A stretch of DNA of 64,000 nt from positions 124,001 through 188,000 of the forward strand of contig NZ_JNJB01000001.1 of NCBI RefSeq assembly GCF_000701505.1, read 5' to 3'. Below, one piece after another: positions 17,754 to 25,692 of this stretch. Position numbers and translations under genes: made by a program. Under the pieces are notes generated by a model. It had not been told where the DNA came from and did not search any database. It saw only the letters and a list, made by a program, of their open reading frames with translations. Source of the DNA: Dyadobacter crusticola DSM 16708 (GTDB taxonomy: Bacteria; Bacteroidota; Bacteroidia; Cytophagales; Spirosomataceae). How positions within the stretch are numbered: the first letter of the stretch is position 1; each line of letters starts with the position of its first letter.

Positions 17754-18101
17754 AAAATTTGGTGATTTGGTTTGTATAAATGGGGGCATCATCGGTAGCG
17801 ATGAGTGATCATTTACCGCAAAATAATAAGATTTTTATTTTAGAAACAAAAAGCTTAATCGTACTAAAATGCAATACTAATATACGTAACTAATTGATCT
17901 ATTGAAATAATGCATTATAGTGTACCAATACTTCAATATTTTTGAATTTAACAAATTCTTAAAAATCCTTAATCAGCAGCATTACCGTATTCAGCCGATT
18001 ATTTGCCGGTTTCAGTGATTTCTCAACTTTTCTGAACCCTGCTCCCGAAGGAGAAAAACCCAATATTATCGTATTATTAAATTTTCATTTCAACTCATAT
18101 C
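17754..18101. other. AT-rich divergent intergenic region
   Basis: No gene is visible in these roughly 350 bases. The region separates the minus-strand TonB receptor from the plus-strand hydrolase and should contain both promoters. Only the receptor side has a candidate. Confidence 0.6.
17819..17852 (-). promoter_or_regulatory. Possible promoter of the TonB receptor gene
   Basis: On the minus strand TTTTTG (17847-17852) is followed after 21 bases by TATTTTG (17819-17825), one base short of the TAnnTTTG element. It lies 66 bases before the preferred ATG. A near match only. Confidence 0.3.
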
Positions 18102-18878
18102 ATGCAGCTAAATTTCAAACAGGTAGGTGAACACGGAAAGCCGGTTATTATACTTCATGGCGTTTTCGGTTTGCTCGATAATTGGTCGGGGATCAGTAAG
18201 ACAATTGCAGAGCAGGGATACCGTGTGTACCTGGTCGATCAAAGAAATCACGGACGATCGCCACACGCAGGCCCGCTGGATTTCCCCACGTTCGCTGCCG
18301 ACTTAAAGGAATTTATAGAAGAACATAGTTTGGAGAACCCGATCCTGATCGGACATTCAATGGGCGGCAAGACAGTAATGCAATATGCAGTGACCTACCC
18401 CGGCACTTATGAGGGTCTTGTGGTAGTCGACATCGGCCCAAAAGGTTACCCGATCCACCATGCCAGGATATTGGAAGGCTTGAATGCAATTCCTGTTGAC
18501 CAGATCGAAAGCAGGAACGAGGCAGACGAGATATTGAGCGAGTACGAGCCGATACTGGCAGTCCGCCAGTTTTTACTCAAAAACTTGTATAGAAAAGATG
18601 AAGGAGGCTTCGCGTGGCGTTTCAACCTGCCGCTTCTCACCACGGATATGTCCAATGTAGGTGAAGAAATCAGATATGAATCACCCATTCAGGGACCTGT
18701 GCTCTTTATCCGTGGCGAGAAGTCCAATTATATTCAGGACGGAGATTTTGCGGGTATTCAGGAAATGTTTCCGGAAGCCAGATTTGAAACGATCGCAGAC
18801 GCAGGCCACTGGGTTCAGGCAGAAAAGCCGCAGGAGTTCGTTGCGGCAGTTACGCGGTTTTTTGACGAGGTTATCTAA
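18102..18878 (+). CDS. Alpha/beta-fold hydrolase (YbfF-like esterase)
   Basis: A 258-residue soluble alpha/beta hydrolase. The oxyanion motif is 'LHGVFG', the nucleophile S86 lies in GHSMGG, and the catalytic histidine H236 is in AGHWVQ. The 'DNWSGISKTIAEQGYRV' and 'VDQRNHGRSPH' segments resemble the YbfF/acyl-CoA esterase subgroup. It probably cleaves small esters or thioesters. Its last eight bases overlap the end of a convergent lipoprotein gene, so there is no room for a terminator between them. Confidence 0.88.
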   Translation: MQLNFKQVGEHGKPVIILHGVFGLLDNWSGISKTIAEQGYRVYLVDQRNHGRSPHAGPLDFPTFAADLKEFIEEHSLENPILIGHSMGGKTVMQYAVTYPGTYEGLVVVDIGPKGYPIHHARILEGLNAIPVDQIESRNEADEILSEYEPILAVRQFLLKNLYRKDEGGFAWRFNLPLLTTDMSNVGEEIRYESPIQGPVLFIRGEKSNYIQDGDFAGIQEMFPEARFETIADAGHWVQAEKPQEFVAAVTRFFDEVI

Positions 18879-19299
18879 TGTATTTCCTCCGCTGGTTGAG
18901 ACAGGAAGATACGATAAGCTCATTGCCCGTAAATGTGATTTCCCAAACCGGGCAGTAAACGCAATTGACCAACGCGCAGATCGGATTATCAGGGATCGGC
19001 GACTGCGGCTTGATATCCATCAGCTGTCCGTTAATGATCAGCGACTTGGGTGCACAGCATCTTGGGAGGCCGTTTGCTTGTAAGATAACGCCGTCACTGC
19101 GAAAACTAATGGTATCGACCTGCGACGCGGAGGCATTTTCCCAGACATTCTTATTGTCGACGGAAGCCCTCTCAATTTCTGCCAGACGCCAGTTGCCTGC
19201 AATTGTATTCGCAACCGCTGAGCTCATGACATCCATGCTGTCTTTTTTGCATGAAATCAGAACACTCAGAAACAATGTGATATATAGAAGCCTTTTCAT
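18871..19299 (-). CDS. Hypothetical lipoprotein (lipocalin-like)
   Basis: A 142-residue protein starting at the ATG at 19299, which gives a lipoprotein signal with the lipobox LISC. The mature part opens with 'IAGNWRLAEIE', typical of the lipocalin-like families found in Bacteroidota lipoproteins, and contains six further cysteines, including a CC pair and a CVYC pattern. No enzyme motif is seen. The gene is convergent with the hydrolase and overlaps it by eight bases. Function is unknown. Confidence 0.72.
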   Translation of the reverse strand: MKRLLYITLFLSVLISCKKDSMDVMSSAVANTIAGNWRLAEIERASVDNKNVWENASASQVDTISFRSDGVILQANGLPRCCAPKSLIINGQLMDIKPQSPIPDNPICALVNCVYCPVWEITFTGNELIVSSCLNQRRKYIR

Positions 19300-19374
19300 A
19301 GTATTAAGTTTATACAATCCTAAGGATGCAAATAGCCCCGAATTGGTTGGAAATAAGCAGTAACTACAATTTCA

Positions 19375-20079
19375 ATGCATAAAATACCATTAAAGCTGTT
19401 CATGATCCCGACCGTCCTGGCCGAGGGTACACAAGATCAGGTACTCAGTCCCGGTGTCATTGAGGCTATCAAAGCACTGGACATTTTTTTTGTGGAAAAT
19501 GTACGGACAGCGAGACGTTTCATCAGCAGCCTGCGCCTAGGAAAAGTCATTGACGAGCTTACATTCATCGAGCTGAACAAGGATACGCCGGAAGCAGCAA
19601 CCTATGAAGCGCTAAAGGGTTTATCGCAGGATGCCGGCGTGCTGTCCGAAGCCGGTTGTCCGGGCGTTGCTGATCCGGGTGCAGTTGCGGTGAACATAGC
19701 ACATCAGCTCGGCATTCAGGTAGTTCCGCTGGTGGGTCCGTCTTCCATTCTGCTGGCGATCATGGCCTCCGGCCTGAGCGGCCAATCGTTTGCATTTCAC
19801 GGCTACCTGCCGATCGATAAAGTACAGCGCAAAAAAATGATACAAACGCTGGAAAGAGAAAGCCGGCAGCGGCAGCAGACCCAGCTGTTTATGGAAACTC
19901 CATTCAGAAACAATCAGTTGCTCGATACACTGCTGGAAACCTGCCAGCCGGATACAATGCTCAGCATTGCCGCCGATATCACCGCTGCTACCGAGTTCGT
20001 GAAAACAATGCCGGTGCGGAATTGGAAAACGCGCAAACCTGACCTGCACAAGCGACCTGTCATTTTTTCAATCGGATAA
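19375..20079 (+). CDS. SAM-dependent methyltransferase, RsmI-like
   Basis: A 234-residue member of the tetrapyrrole-methylase fold related to RsmI, the 16S rRNA C1402 2'-O-methyltransferase. Recognisable parts are 'IPTVLAEG', 'FVENVRTARRFI', the SAM-binding 'LSEAGCPGVADPG', and 'VPLVGPSSILLAIMASGLSG'. RsmI proper is about 280 residues and has a C-terminal extension lacking here, so this is more likely the short Bacteroidota paralogue, whose substrate I do not know. It stands alone, starting 75 bases after the divergent lipoprotein gene's start. Confidence 0.82.
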   Translation: MHKIPLKLFMIPTVLAEGTQDQVLSPGVIEAIKALDIFFVENVRTARRFISSLRLGKVIDELTFIELNKDTPEAATYEALKGLSQDAGVLSEAGCPGVADPGAVAVNIAHQLGIQVVPLVGPSSILLAIMASGLSGQSFAFHGYLPIDKVQRKKMIQTLERESRQRQQTQLFMETPFRNNQLLDTLLETCQPDTMLSIAADITAATEFVKTMPVRNWKTRKPDLHKRPVIFSIG

Positions 20080-20182
20080 AGTAAATGCATTTTAAACAGT
20101 GTTGTTTCCAACCTTGCAGCCCGTATTTGCCTCTTGGAAGGACAATGCATTATTTACTTTTTCAATAAATCAGTTTAAAACC

Positions 20183-20893
20183 ATGAAAAAATGGATCGCA
20201 GCGGCAGGGGTAATTTTCACGTTGATGATGTCTGCCTGCAATGATAACGGCTTGAATGCAATCACTACCGTAGATTCGAACTTCGAAACAGGCCCGGAAG
20301 GCTGGACAGCAGAATTCTCGGATTACTCCACCAAAACAGACACATCAATTTTAGATTTTGCTGCGGGTGTAATGTCCCTGCCCACCGGGCTGGATAGTTC
20401 TCAGCGCGCTTTTATGATTCAAAGTACAAATCGGAGCGACGATGTTTTTATGTACCTGAAGAAAAAGGTGATCGGGCTGATTCCTGGACAATCTTACGAT
20501 GTTACTTTCGACGTTAACCTGGGCACCAATGCAGCAAGTGGAAGCTTTGGAGTAGGTGGATCGCCTGCGAGTTCAGTTTATATAAAAGCGGGCGCGTCAG
20601 GTACAGAGCCGATCACCACTTTAAAAGACACTGAATATGAGTTCAACCTGGATAAAGGCCAGCAATCCGAGGGTGGTAAAGATGTAGTTTTGCTGGGAGA
20701 TGTCGCAAATGGAAAAGATAAAGTGGAATACGTGCTCATAGACAGATCCAATGCAGGCAAACCGCTTGTTGTGAAAGCAAATGCAAAGGGCGAGATCTGG
20801 CTGTTTATTGGAACGGATTCAGGCTATGAAGGAACGACCAGACTGTACTACAATCGCATTAGAGCTACTTTACAGGAAGTATTGCCGGATTAA
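20183..20893 (+). CDS. Hypothetical lipoprotein
   Basis: A 236-residue protein from the ATG at 20183, giving a lipoprotein signal with the lipobox MSAC. The mature protein is mostly predicted beta structure, rich in Gly, Thr and Ser, with a segment 'FETGPEGWTAEFSDYS' resembling the opening of carbohydrate-binding or jelly-roll modules. I do not recognise a named family. It is followed by a strong terminator, so it is likely the last gene of its unit. Confidence 0.75.
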   Translation: MKKWIAAAGVIFTLMMSACNDNGLNAITTVDSNFETGPEGWTAEFSDYSTKTDTSILDFAAGVMSLPTGLDSSQRAFMIQSTNRSDDVFMYLKKKVIGLIPGQSYDVTFDVNLGTNAASGSFGVGGSPASSVYIKAGASGTEPITTLKDTEYEFNLDKGQQSEGGKDVVLLGDVANGKDKVEYVLIDRSNAGKPLVVKANAKGEIWLFIGTDSGYEGTTRLYYNRIRATLQEVLPD

Positions 20894-20910
20894 ATAAGCA
20901 ACCAAGAAAA

Positions 20911-20949
20911 TGCCACAATGCAGCCATTTTGCATTGTGGCATTTTCTTT
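20911..20949 (+). terminator. Rho-independent terminator
   Basis: A perfect 11-base stem (TGCCACAATGC with GCATTGTGGCA), 9-base loop, then a T-rich run. It lies 17 bases after the lipoprotein stop. Confidence 0.85.
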
Positions 20950-21035
20950 TAGGTCTTATTACTCCAAAGCCGCGGGGCTGTTTACAAAGTCTTTTGTAAC
21001 TTCGCCCCTGGTCAAATGCAGTAAATCTGACTTTC

Positions 21036-21674
21036 ATGATTCGCGTAAAAGATTTTACATTCAATCCGTTTTCCGAAAATACGTATGTACTTTATGATGA
21101 AACCGGCGAGTCCGTCATCATAGATCCTGGTTGCTACGAAAACTCAGAAGTGGAAGAGCTGGCTGGTTTTATAGAAGCAAATAACCTCAAACCGGTACAT
21201 ATCATTAACACCCACGCACACATCGACCATGTACTGGGTGTAGCTGCATTGAAGCGAAAATACAACATCCCCTTTTCGCTGCACCAGCTCGACGAGCCAC
21301 TTCTGAAAGCCGTGAAAACTTACGCATCGAATTACGGCTTTCATAGATTCGACGAACCTGAACTGGATAATTATCTTAAAGAGGGAGAAGTATTCCGTTT
21401 CGGGAGCAGCAGCCTGGAAATCGTTTTTGTGCCAGGCCACGCGCCGGGCCATATTGCATTCGTAAGTCACGAAGATCGTTTTGTTATCGGCGGCGATGTG
21501 CTTTTCCGGCTGAGTATCGGCAGGACAGACCTACCCGGCGGAAACCACGCAACATTACTGGAAAGTATCCGCACAAAAATCTTCACCTTACCGGAAGACT
21601 ATACTGTTTATGCAGGCCACATGGATCCGACTACGGTCGGTTTTGAGAAAAAGAACAATCCATTTTTCAGATAA
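21036..21674 (+). CDS. MBL-fold metallohydrolase (glyoxalase II-like)
   Basis: A 212-residue metallo-beta-lactamase-fold hydrolase. The dinuclear metal site is visible as H60-x-H62-x-D64-H65 (THAHIDH), with further ligands in 'PGHAPGH', 'GGDVLF' and 'YAGHMDPT'. The family cleaves thioesters such as S-lactoylglutathione, although the thiol used in Bacteroidota is uncertain. It is the first gene of a tight plus-strand run with pssA (15 bases later) and fabH. Confidence 0.88.
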   Translation: MIRVKDFTFNPFSENTYVLYDETGESVIIDPGCYENSEVEELAGFIEANNLKPVHIINTHAHIDHVLGVAALKRKYNIPFSLHQLDEPLLKAVKTYASNYGFHRFDEPELDNYLKEGEVFRFGSSSLEIVFVPGHAPGHIAFVSHEDRFVIGGDVLFRLSIGRTDLPGGNHATLLESIRTKIFTLPEDYTVYAGHMDPTTVGFEKKNNPFFR

Positions 21675-21689
21675 AAAAAGGCACCAACT

Positions 21690-22394
21690 ATGATCAGACG
21701 AAACATACCCAATGCACTCACTTGCGGAAACCTTCTATGTGGCTGCGTTGGCGTGGTAGAAGCTTTTCATAACAACCTGCTGATTTCCTGCCTGCTCGTA
21801 GCAGTGGCGCTCATCTTCGATTTTTTCGATGGCTTTCTGGCCAGAATGCTGAAAGTAAGCTCCGCAATCGGAAAAGACCTTGACTCCCTGGCAGATATGG
21901 TCACTTTCGGACTGCTGCCATCCATTATTGTTTATCAACTGCTCATGCAAAGCATTCCGGATCTGATGGGGATTTGGAAAGCCTATTTCGCTTTTATCAT
22001 TGCTATCTTCTCAGCAATAAGGCTAGCCAAGTTTAATAACGACACGAGGCAGTCGGACGCATTCATAGGCGTACCTACCCCGGCCAATGCGATGCTGATC
22101 GCCTCGCTGCCATTCATCGTTCAGTTTGAGGGAGCTTTTTGGAAAGATATTATTATAAACACCAACAATTTGCTCATCCTGACGGTGGTCATGTCGTACC
22201 TGCTGGTAATGGAACTGCCTTTGATTGCTTTGAAATTCAAGCATTTCGGCTGGAAAGGAAACGAGGCACGATTTCTTTTGATAGTTGCTTCAATTGTGCT
22301 TCTTGTTACATTGAAATTCTTCGCAGTTCCATTGATACTGGTACTTTATATAGGTTTATCAGTGATAGAAAATCTGCGGGGACAAAAAGCCTGA
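21690..22394 (+). CDS. pssA: CDP-diacylglycerol-serine O-phosphatidyltransferase
   Basis: PssA (234 residues) makes phosphatidylserine, the precursor of phosphatidylethanolamine, in the inner membrane. The CDP-alcohol phosphotransferase signature is complete: D44xxD47G48, A51R52, G61, D65 and D69. About six to eight membrane helices are visible. The neighbours fabH (fatty acid start) and the MBL hydrolase suggest a lipid-metabolism unit. Confidence 0.92.
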   Translation: MIRRNIPNALTCGNLLCGCVGVVEAFHNNLLISCLLVAVALIFDFFDGFLARMLKVSSAIGKDLDSLADMVTFGLLPSIIVYQLLMQSIPDLMGIWKAYFAFIIAIFSAIRLAKFNNDTRQSDAFIGVPTPANAMLIASLPFIVQFEGAFWKDIIINTNNLLILTVVMSYLLVMELPLIALKFKHFGWKGNEARFLLIVASIVLLVTLKFFAVPLILVLYIGLSVIENLRGQKA

Positions 22395-22428
22395 CTAATC
22401 ATTGACAATCTGTTGTTAAAATAGCTAT

Positions 22429-23430
22429 ATGAAATTCTCGCGCATTACAGGTTTGGGTTATTATGTTCCCGAAAACATTGTGACCAATGATGATCTGACG
22501 CAATGGATGGAAACGTCCGATGAATGGATCCAGGAACGTACCGGCATTCGCGAGCGCCGGTACTTCGAATACGGCAAAGACACGAATTACAGCATGGCAG
22601 CCGCGGCTTCCCGCCAGGCGCTGGAACGCGCAGGAATGAGCGCGGATGAGATTGATGTAATCGTTTACGCAACAATCACCCCCGACTACTTCTTTCCGGG
22701 CTCGGCATTCTTGATGCAGCGCGAGCTAAAAATGGATGGAAAGCCCGTGATCGACATTCGTGAACAATGCTCAGGGTTTGTATATGCACTGTCGATCGCC
22801 GATCAGTTTATCAAGTCCGGAATGTATAAAAATGCATTGGTCGTAGGATCCGAAATCCAGTCTTCCTGGATCGACAAAAGTACCGCAGGCCGCAATACCG
22901 CAGTGATCTTTGGAGATGGCGCAGGTGCGGCAGTAGTATCGGCAACCGACGATCCCCAACATTGTATATTATCTACACACCTGCACGCTGACGGGCGGTT
23001 TGCCGAAGAACTTTATGTACGTGACCCAGGCAGCAGCAGGCCGGGAAGACCGGTGAACAGTGAAATGCTGGAAGAGGGCGGCTTCAATGTTTACATGAAT
23101 GGAAATGCAGTCTTCAAGCACGCGATCGTGCGATTTGGCGAAGTAATCGGCGAAGCACTTGAAGCTAACGGACTCACTCACAGCGATCTTGATCTTTTGG
23201 TACCCCACCAGGCCAATATCCGTATCAGCGACTATGTGCGCCAACAATTGGGATTGAGCGAATCGCAGGTAGTAAATAATCTGCAACGCTTCGGCAACAC
23301 CACCGCTGCCTCCATTCCCATCGCGTTATCCGAAGCCTGGGAGGAAGGCAGATTGAAGAGCGGCGACCTGATTTGTCTGGCTGCTTTTGGAAGCGGGTTT
23401 ACGTGGGCTTCTGCATTAATTAAATGGTAG
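22429..23430 (+). CDS. fabH: 3-oxoacyl-ACP synthase III (KASIII)
   Basis: A 333-residue condensing enzyme. The catalytic triad is present: C114 in EQCSGF, H260 in VPHQAN and N290 in FGNTTA. KASIII starts fatty acid synthesis by condensing an acyl-CoA with malonyl-ACP. The sequence opens 'RITGLGYYVPENIVTNDDL', normal for the family. It may be a second or specialised FabH copy, since it is not beside plsX or acpP; the primer acyl group cannot be inferred. It follows pssA by 34 bases. Confidence 0.9.
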   Translation: MKFSRITGLGYYVPENIVTNDDLTQWMETSDEWIQERTGIRERRYFEYGKDTNYSMAAAASRQALERAGMSADEIDVIVYATITPDYFFPGSAFLMQRELKMDGKPVIDIREQCSGFVYALSIADQFIKSGMYKNALVVGSEIQSSWIDKSTAGRNTAVIFGDGAGAAVVSATDDPQHCILSTHLHADGRFAEELYVRDPGSSRPGRPVNSEMLEEGGFNVYMNGNAVFKHAIVRFGEVIGEALEANGLTHSDLDLLVPHQANIRISDYVRQQLGLSESQVVNNLQRFGNTTAASIPIALSEAWEEGRLKSGDLICLAAFGSGFTWASALIKW

Positions 23431-23435
23431 TACAA

Positions 23436-23795
23436 TCAATATTGACCAATTGATAGCATTACCAGCGTACAGCCCTCAATTGGTATGATATTTTTATCCA
23501 ACAACATGTTTTTAAATTCAGGGTTCTCAGTACCAGGGTTAAAGATGACGCGTTTGGGATTTAAAGAGAGGATATAATCGTAATATTCAGGCTGGTGGCT
23601 CGGGTTGATGTACAATGTGACGGTGTCCACGTCTTTCCAGTTTGTCTTTTCAAGATGTATCTCTTCCCCCAATGCAGCACCTTTTCTTCGTCCGAGTAAC
23701 AAGATCGGGTGACCGTAATTCCTGAGTTTTTGGGCAGCCAGATAAGCGTATCTGGATGGATTGGCGGTAGCGCCGATGATGAGCGTACGTTTCAT
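23436..23795 (-). CDS. CoA-binding domain protein
   Basis: A 119-residue single-domain Rossmann-like protein from the ATG at 23795. It has 'LIIGATANPSRYAYLAAQKL', then 'GHPILLLGRRKG', 'DTVTLYINP', and a final 'EGCTLVMLSIGQ', matching the CoA_binding_2 (YccU-like) family. Such proteins bind CoA or nucleotide, but their role is not settled. It converges on fabH with five bases between stops and no hairpin. Confidence 0.85.
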   Translation of the reverse strand: MKRTLIIGATANPSRYAYLAAQKLRNYGHPILLLGRRKGAALGEEIHLEKTNWKDVDTVTLYINPSHQPEYYDYILSLNPKRVIFNPGTENPEFKNMLLDKNIIPIEGCTLVMLSIGQY

Positions 23796-23953
23796 TTTTT
23801 TAGTTTTTGATGAATCTAAATGTGTAAACCGCAGGGTAGCACTTATAGCAACAGAAAAAGATTGCAAAAATGTTTCCAGCAAAGCGCGGAGTGTGCCAGC
23901 ACCGCGGGTTTCGAATGCAACCTTATAAAACCTAATAATATATCCTTATCACA

Positions 23954-24526
23954 ATGAATGAGTTAAATGTAAGTCGGAGTTTCTGGAACGAAAAGTGGGC
24001 TAAAATTATCTTCGACGAAATCGAAAACGCTCCTCATTACGAAGTATCTAATTATGGCAGGCTGAAAAGTTTTCAGAACAATCCGAAAGACGGAGTGGTC
24101 ATTAAAGGATCGGTTATCCAGGGATACAGATCGCTGAATATCAGGGTTGCGGGAGGAAAAACAATCAATCGTTACGTGCACAAGCTTGTAGCTGAGCACT
24201 TTGTAGATAAACCTGACGCAGAGCATAATTTTGTTATTCATATCGACTTTGAAAAACAAAACAACTACTACGAAAATCTGAAATGGGTTACGAAGGCTGA
24301 GATGATTGAGCATAACCGCGAAAATCCTGCATTTATCAACCGCGTGATCCCAAGACGAACCAAAAATTATAAGTTGACGGAAAGCAAGGTACGTATCATC
24401 AAAAAGCTGCTAAAAAACGACAATAACCGCCTTAAAATGATCGCAAAGCAGTTTGGGATTACGCATACGCAGCTGAACAGGATACGTTCCGGGGAAAACT
24501 GGAAGCATGTGACGATAGAGGAATAA
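23954..24526 (+). CDS. NUMOD4/HNH-like DNA-binding protein
   Basis: A 190-residue protein with three parts. Residues 13-45 match NUMOD4 ('FDEIENAPHYEVSNYGRLKSF' pattern, key W, YEVSN, GR). Residues 70-115 match an HNH_3-type nuclease core with H76, H96, D98, N103, N104 and N108. The asparagine that usually precedes the central histidine is isoleucine (I95). Residues 135-186 form a basic helix-turn-helix with 'MIAKQFGITHTQLNRIRSG'. The organisation is that of homing nucleases, but it is a free-standing gene with no intron or intein near. It may be a domesticated regulator; nuclease activity is unproven. Confidence 0.78.
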   Translation: MNELNVSRSFWNEKWAKIIFDEIENAPHYEVSNYGRLKSFQNNPKDGVVIKGSVIQGYRSLNIRVAGGKTINRYVHKLVAEHFVDKPDAEHNFVIHIDFEKQNNYYENLKWVTKAEMIEHNRENPAFINRVIPRRTKNYKLTESKVRIIKKLLKNDNNRLKMIAKQFGITHTQLNRIRSGENWKHVTIEE

Positions 24527-24535
24527 AGGACTTAC

Positions 24536-24838
24536 TTACATCGGCTGCTTGTCACCGGCTGAAACCGTATAGCCGCTGCCGTTCACGCCTTCTTCATAAT
24601 CCACGGATACTCCGATGACGTACATCAGGTGGCGACGGTCTATGATTACCTTAATCCCTTCTACCAGGTAGGTTTGGTCAAATTCAGTCGCCGTATCAAA
24701 TCCAAGCAGAAAAGTACCGCTGCATGCGCCCCCCCGCAGTCCTACCCTCAGCCCGTAGGTGTCAGGAATCTTGTTTGCTTCCAGTGTAGATTTAATTTCC
24801 AGCTTAGCGTTTGCTGTGAGTTGAATTGGGCTTTCCAT
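24536..24838 (-). CDS. HesB/IscA-like protein lacking the C-terminal CxC
   Basis: A 100-residue protein of the A-type iron-sulfur carrier fold: 'LTANAKLEIKSTL', 'YGLRVGLRGGACSGTF', and 'GVSVDYEEGVNGSGYTV'. A-type carriers use three cysteines, one in the middle and two in a C-terminal CGCG. Only C39 remains here; the position of CGCG is replaced by 'NGSGYTVSAG'. It is therefore unlikely to carry an Fe-S cluster in the standard way and may be a structural paralogue. It converges with the NUMOD4 gene, ten bases between stops. Confidence 0.8.
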   Translation of the reverse strand: MESPIQLTANAKLEIKSTLEANKIPDTYGLRVGLRGGACSGTFLLGFDTATEFDQTYLVEGIKVIIDRRHLMYVIGVSVDYEEGVNGSGYTVSAGDKQPM

Positions 24839-24934
24839 TTGAATGCAGATGCTCGTTCGGATAAAAACTAAACAGCGGCGGTCCCCGTTCCATTCGAGAC
24901 CCTAAATAAATATCGGCTGATTCTGGCAATCCGC

Positions 24935-24942
24935 TAATTTTG
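24935..24942 (+). promoter_or_regulatory. Candidate -7 element upstream of DUF7935-like gene
   Basis: TAATTTTG is an exact TAnnTTTG match, 36 bases before the next ATG. No TTTG -33 box is clear. Confidence 0.45.
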
Positions 24943-24977
24943 CAATTCGTTTTTGGATCGAAAATTAACATTTGAAT

Positions 24978-25496
24978 ATGGAATATCAGCTTATACTGGC
25001 CTTTTTGCTCCTCGGAGCGATCGTTACCTTCGGTATTTACATGACGATTAAGACCGTTGCCGAAAAGATCTTTGAAAAACAGAAATGGAACATCAGAAGC
25101 AAAAACATTGAGATCACCCTCCCCTTGCGGTTGCAGGCTTACGAGCGTATGTGCCTCTTTCTTGAACGTATCACGCCCAGTAATTTGTTATTGAGGCTGG
25201 TACCTTCCGCAATGAGCGCGCTGGAATTGCAGCAGATCCTTTTGCAGGAGATCAGGGATGAATACAATCACAACGTGGCGCAGCAGCTTTATATGAGTAC
25301 GCACGCCTGGGAACAGATCACCAATGCAATGAATGAGACGGTTGCAGTTATCAACCAGGCAGCCACCGAAGTACCTGCCGAAGCCCCGCCTTCCGACCTG
25401 GCAAAAAAAATCTTTTCACAAGTAATCGAAAAAGAAGTACAGCCAGCCTCGCATGCATTGAAAGTGTTGAAGGAGGAAATCAGGGGGATATTTTAA
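24978..25496 (+). CDS. Conserved membrane-anchored protein (DUF7935-like)
   Basis: A 172-residue protein from the ATG at 24978 (an in-frame TTG lies two codons earlier). One N-terminal membrane helix (about residues 3-23) is followed by a cytoplasmic helical domain with the conserved pattern 'LPLRLQAYERMCLFLERI.P'. The rest is helical with coiled-coil tendency. I recognise it as a conserved Bacteroidota family of unknown function, which I believe is DUF7935, but could not check. It precedes a repeat-filled spacer and mutS2. Confidence 0.7.
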   Translation: MEYQLILAFLLLGAIVTFGIYMTIKTVAEKIFEKQKWNIRSKNIEITLPLRLQAYERMCLFLERITPSNLLLRLVPSAMSALELQQILLQEIRDEYNHNVAQQLYMSTHAWEQITNAMNETVAVINQAATEVPAEAPPSDLAKKIFSQVIEKEVQPASHALKVLKEEIRGIF

Positions 25497-25501
25497 AGGG
25501 G

Positions 25502-25688
25502 GCCGTCGGCTGTCGGCTACCAGACTTTTGCTCCGCGAATTAAAACTTGCAAGCAATAAACGAAAAACCCGAAAGCCGGTGGTGACTGCCGAAGTCATTA
25601 ACTAAAAAAAAGCCGACTGCCGAAAGCCGACTGCCGAAGTACCCAGCAACACCACCTACATCTTTAATTAAAAAAAGCCGAAAGCCAA
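25502..25688 (+). repeat. GCCGACTGCCGAA intergenic repeat cluster
   Basis: Copies of GACTGCCGAAGT occur at 25584-25595 and 25629-25640, with GCCGACTGCCGAAA at 25612-25625 and AGCCGAAAGCC at 25676-25686. An inverted relative, GTCGGCTGTCGGCTACC, lies at 25505-25521. The cluster fills the spacer between the DUF7935-like gene and mutS2, ending a few bases before the mutS2 ATG. Confidence 0.75.
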
Positions 25689-25692
25689 ATAG

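Noticed and set aside
18965-19363. A 132-codon plus-strand frame
   Set aside because: It is antisense to the lipoprotein gene, which has a clear lipobox and a good start.
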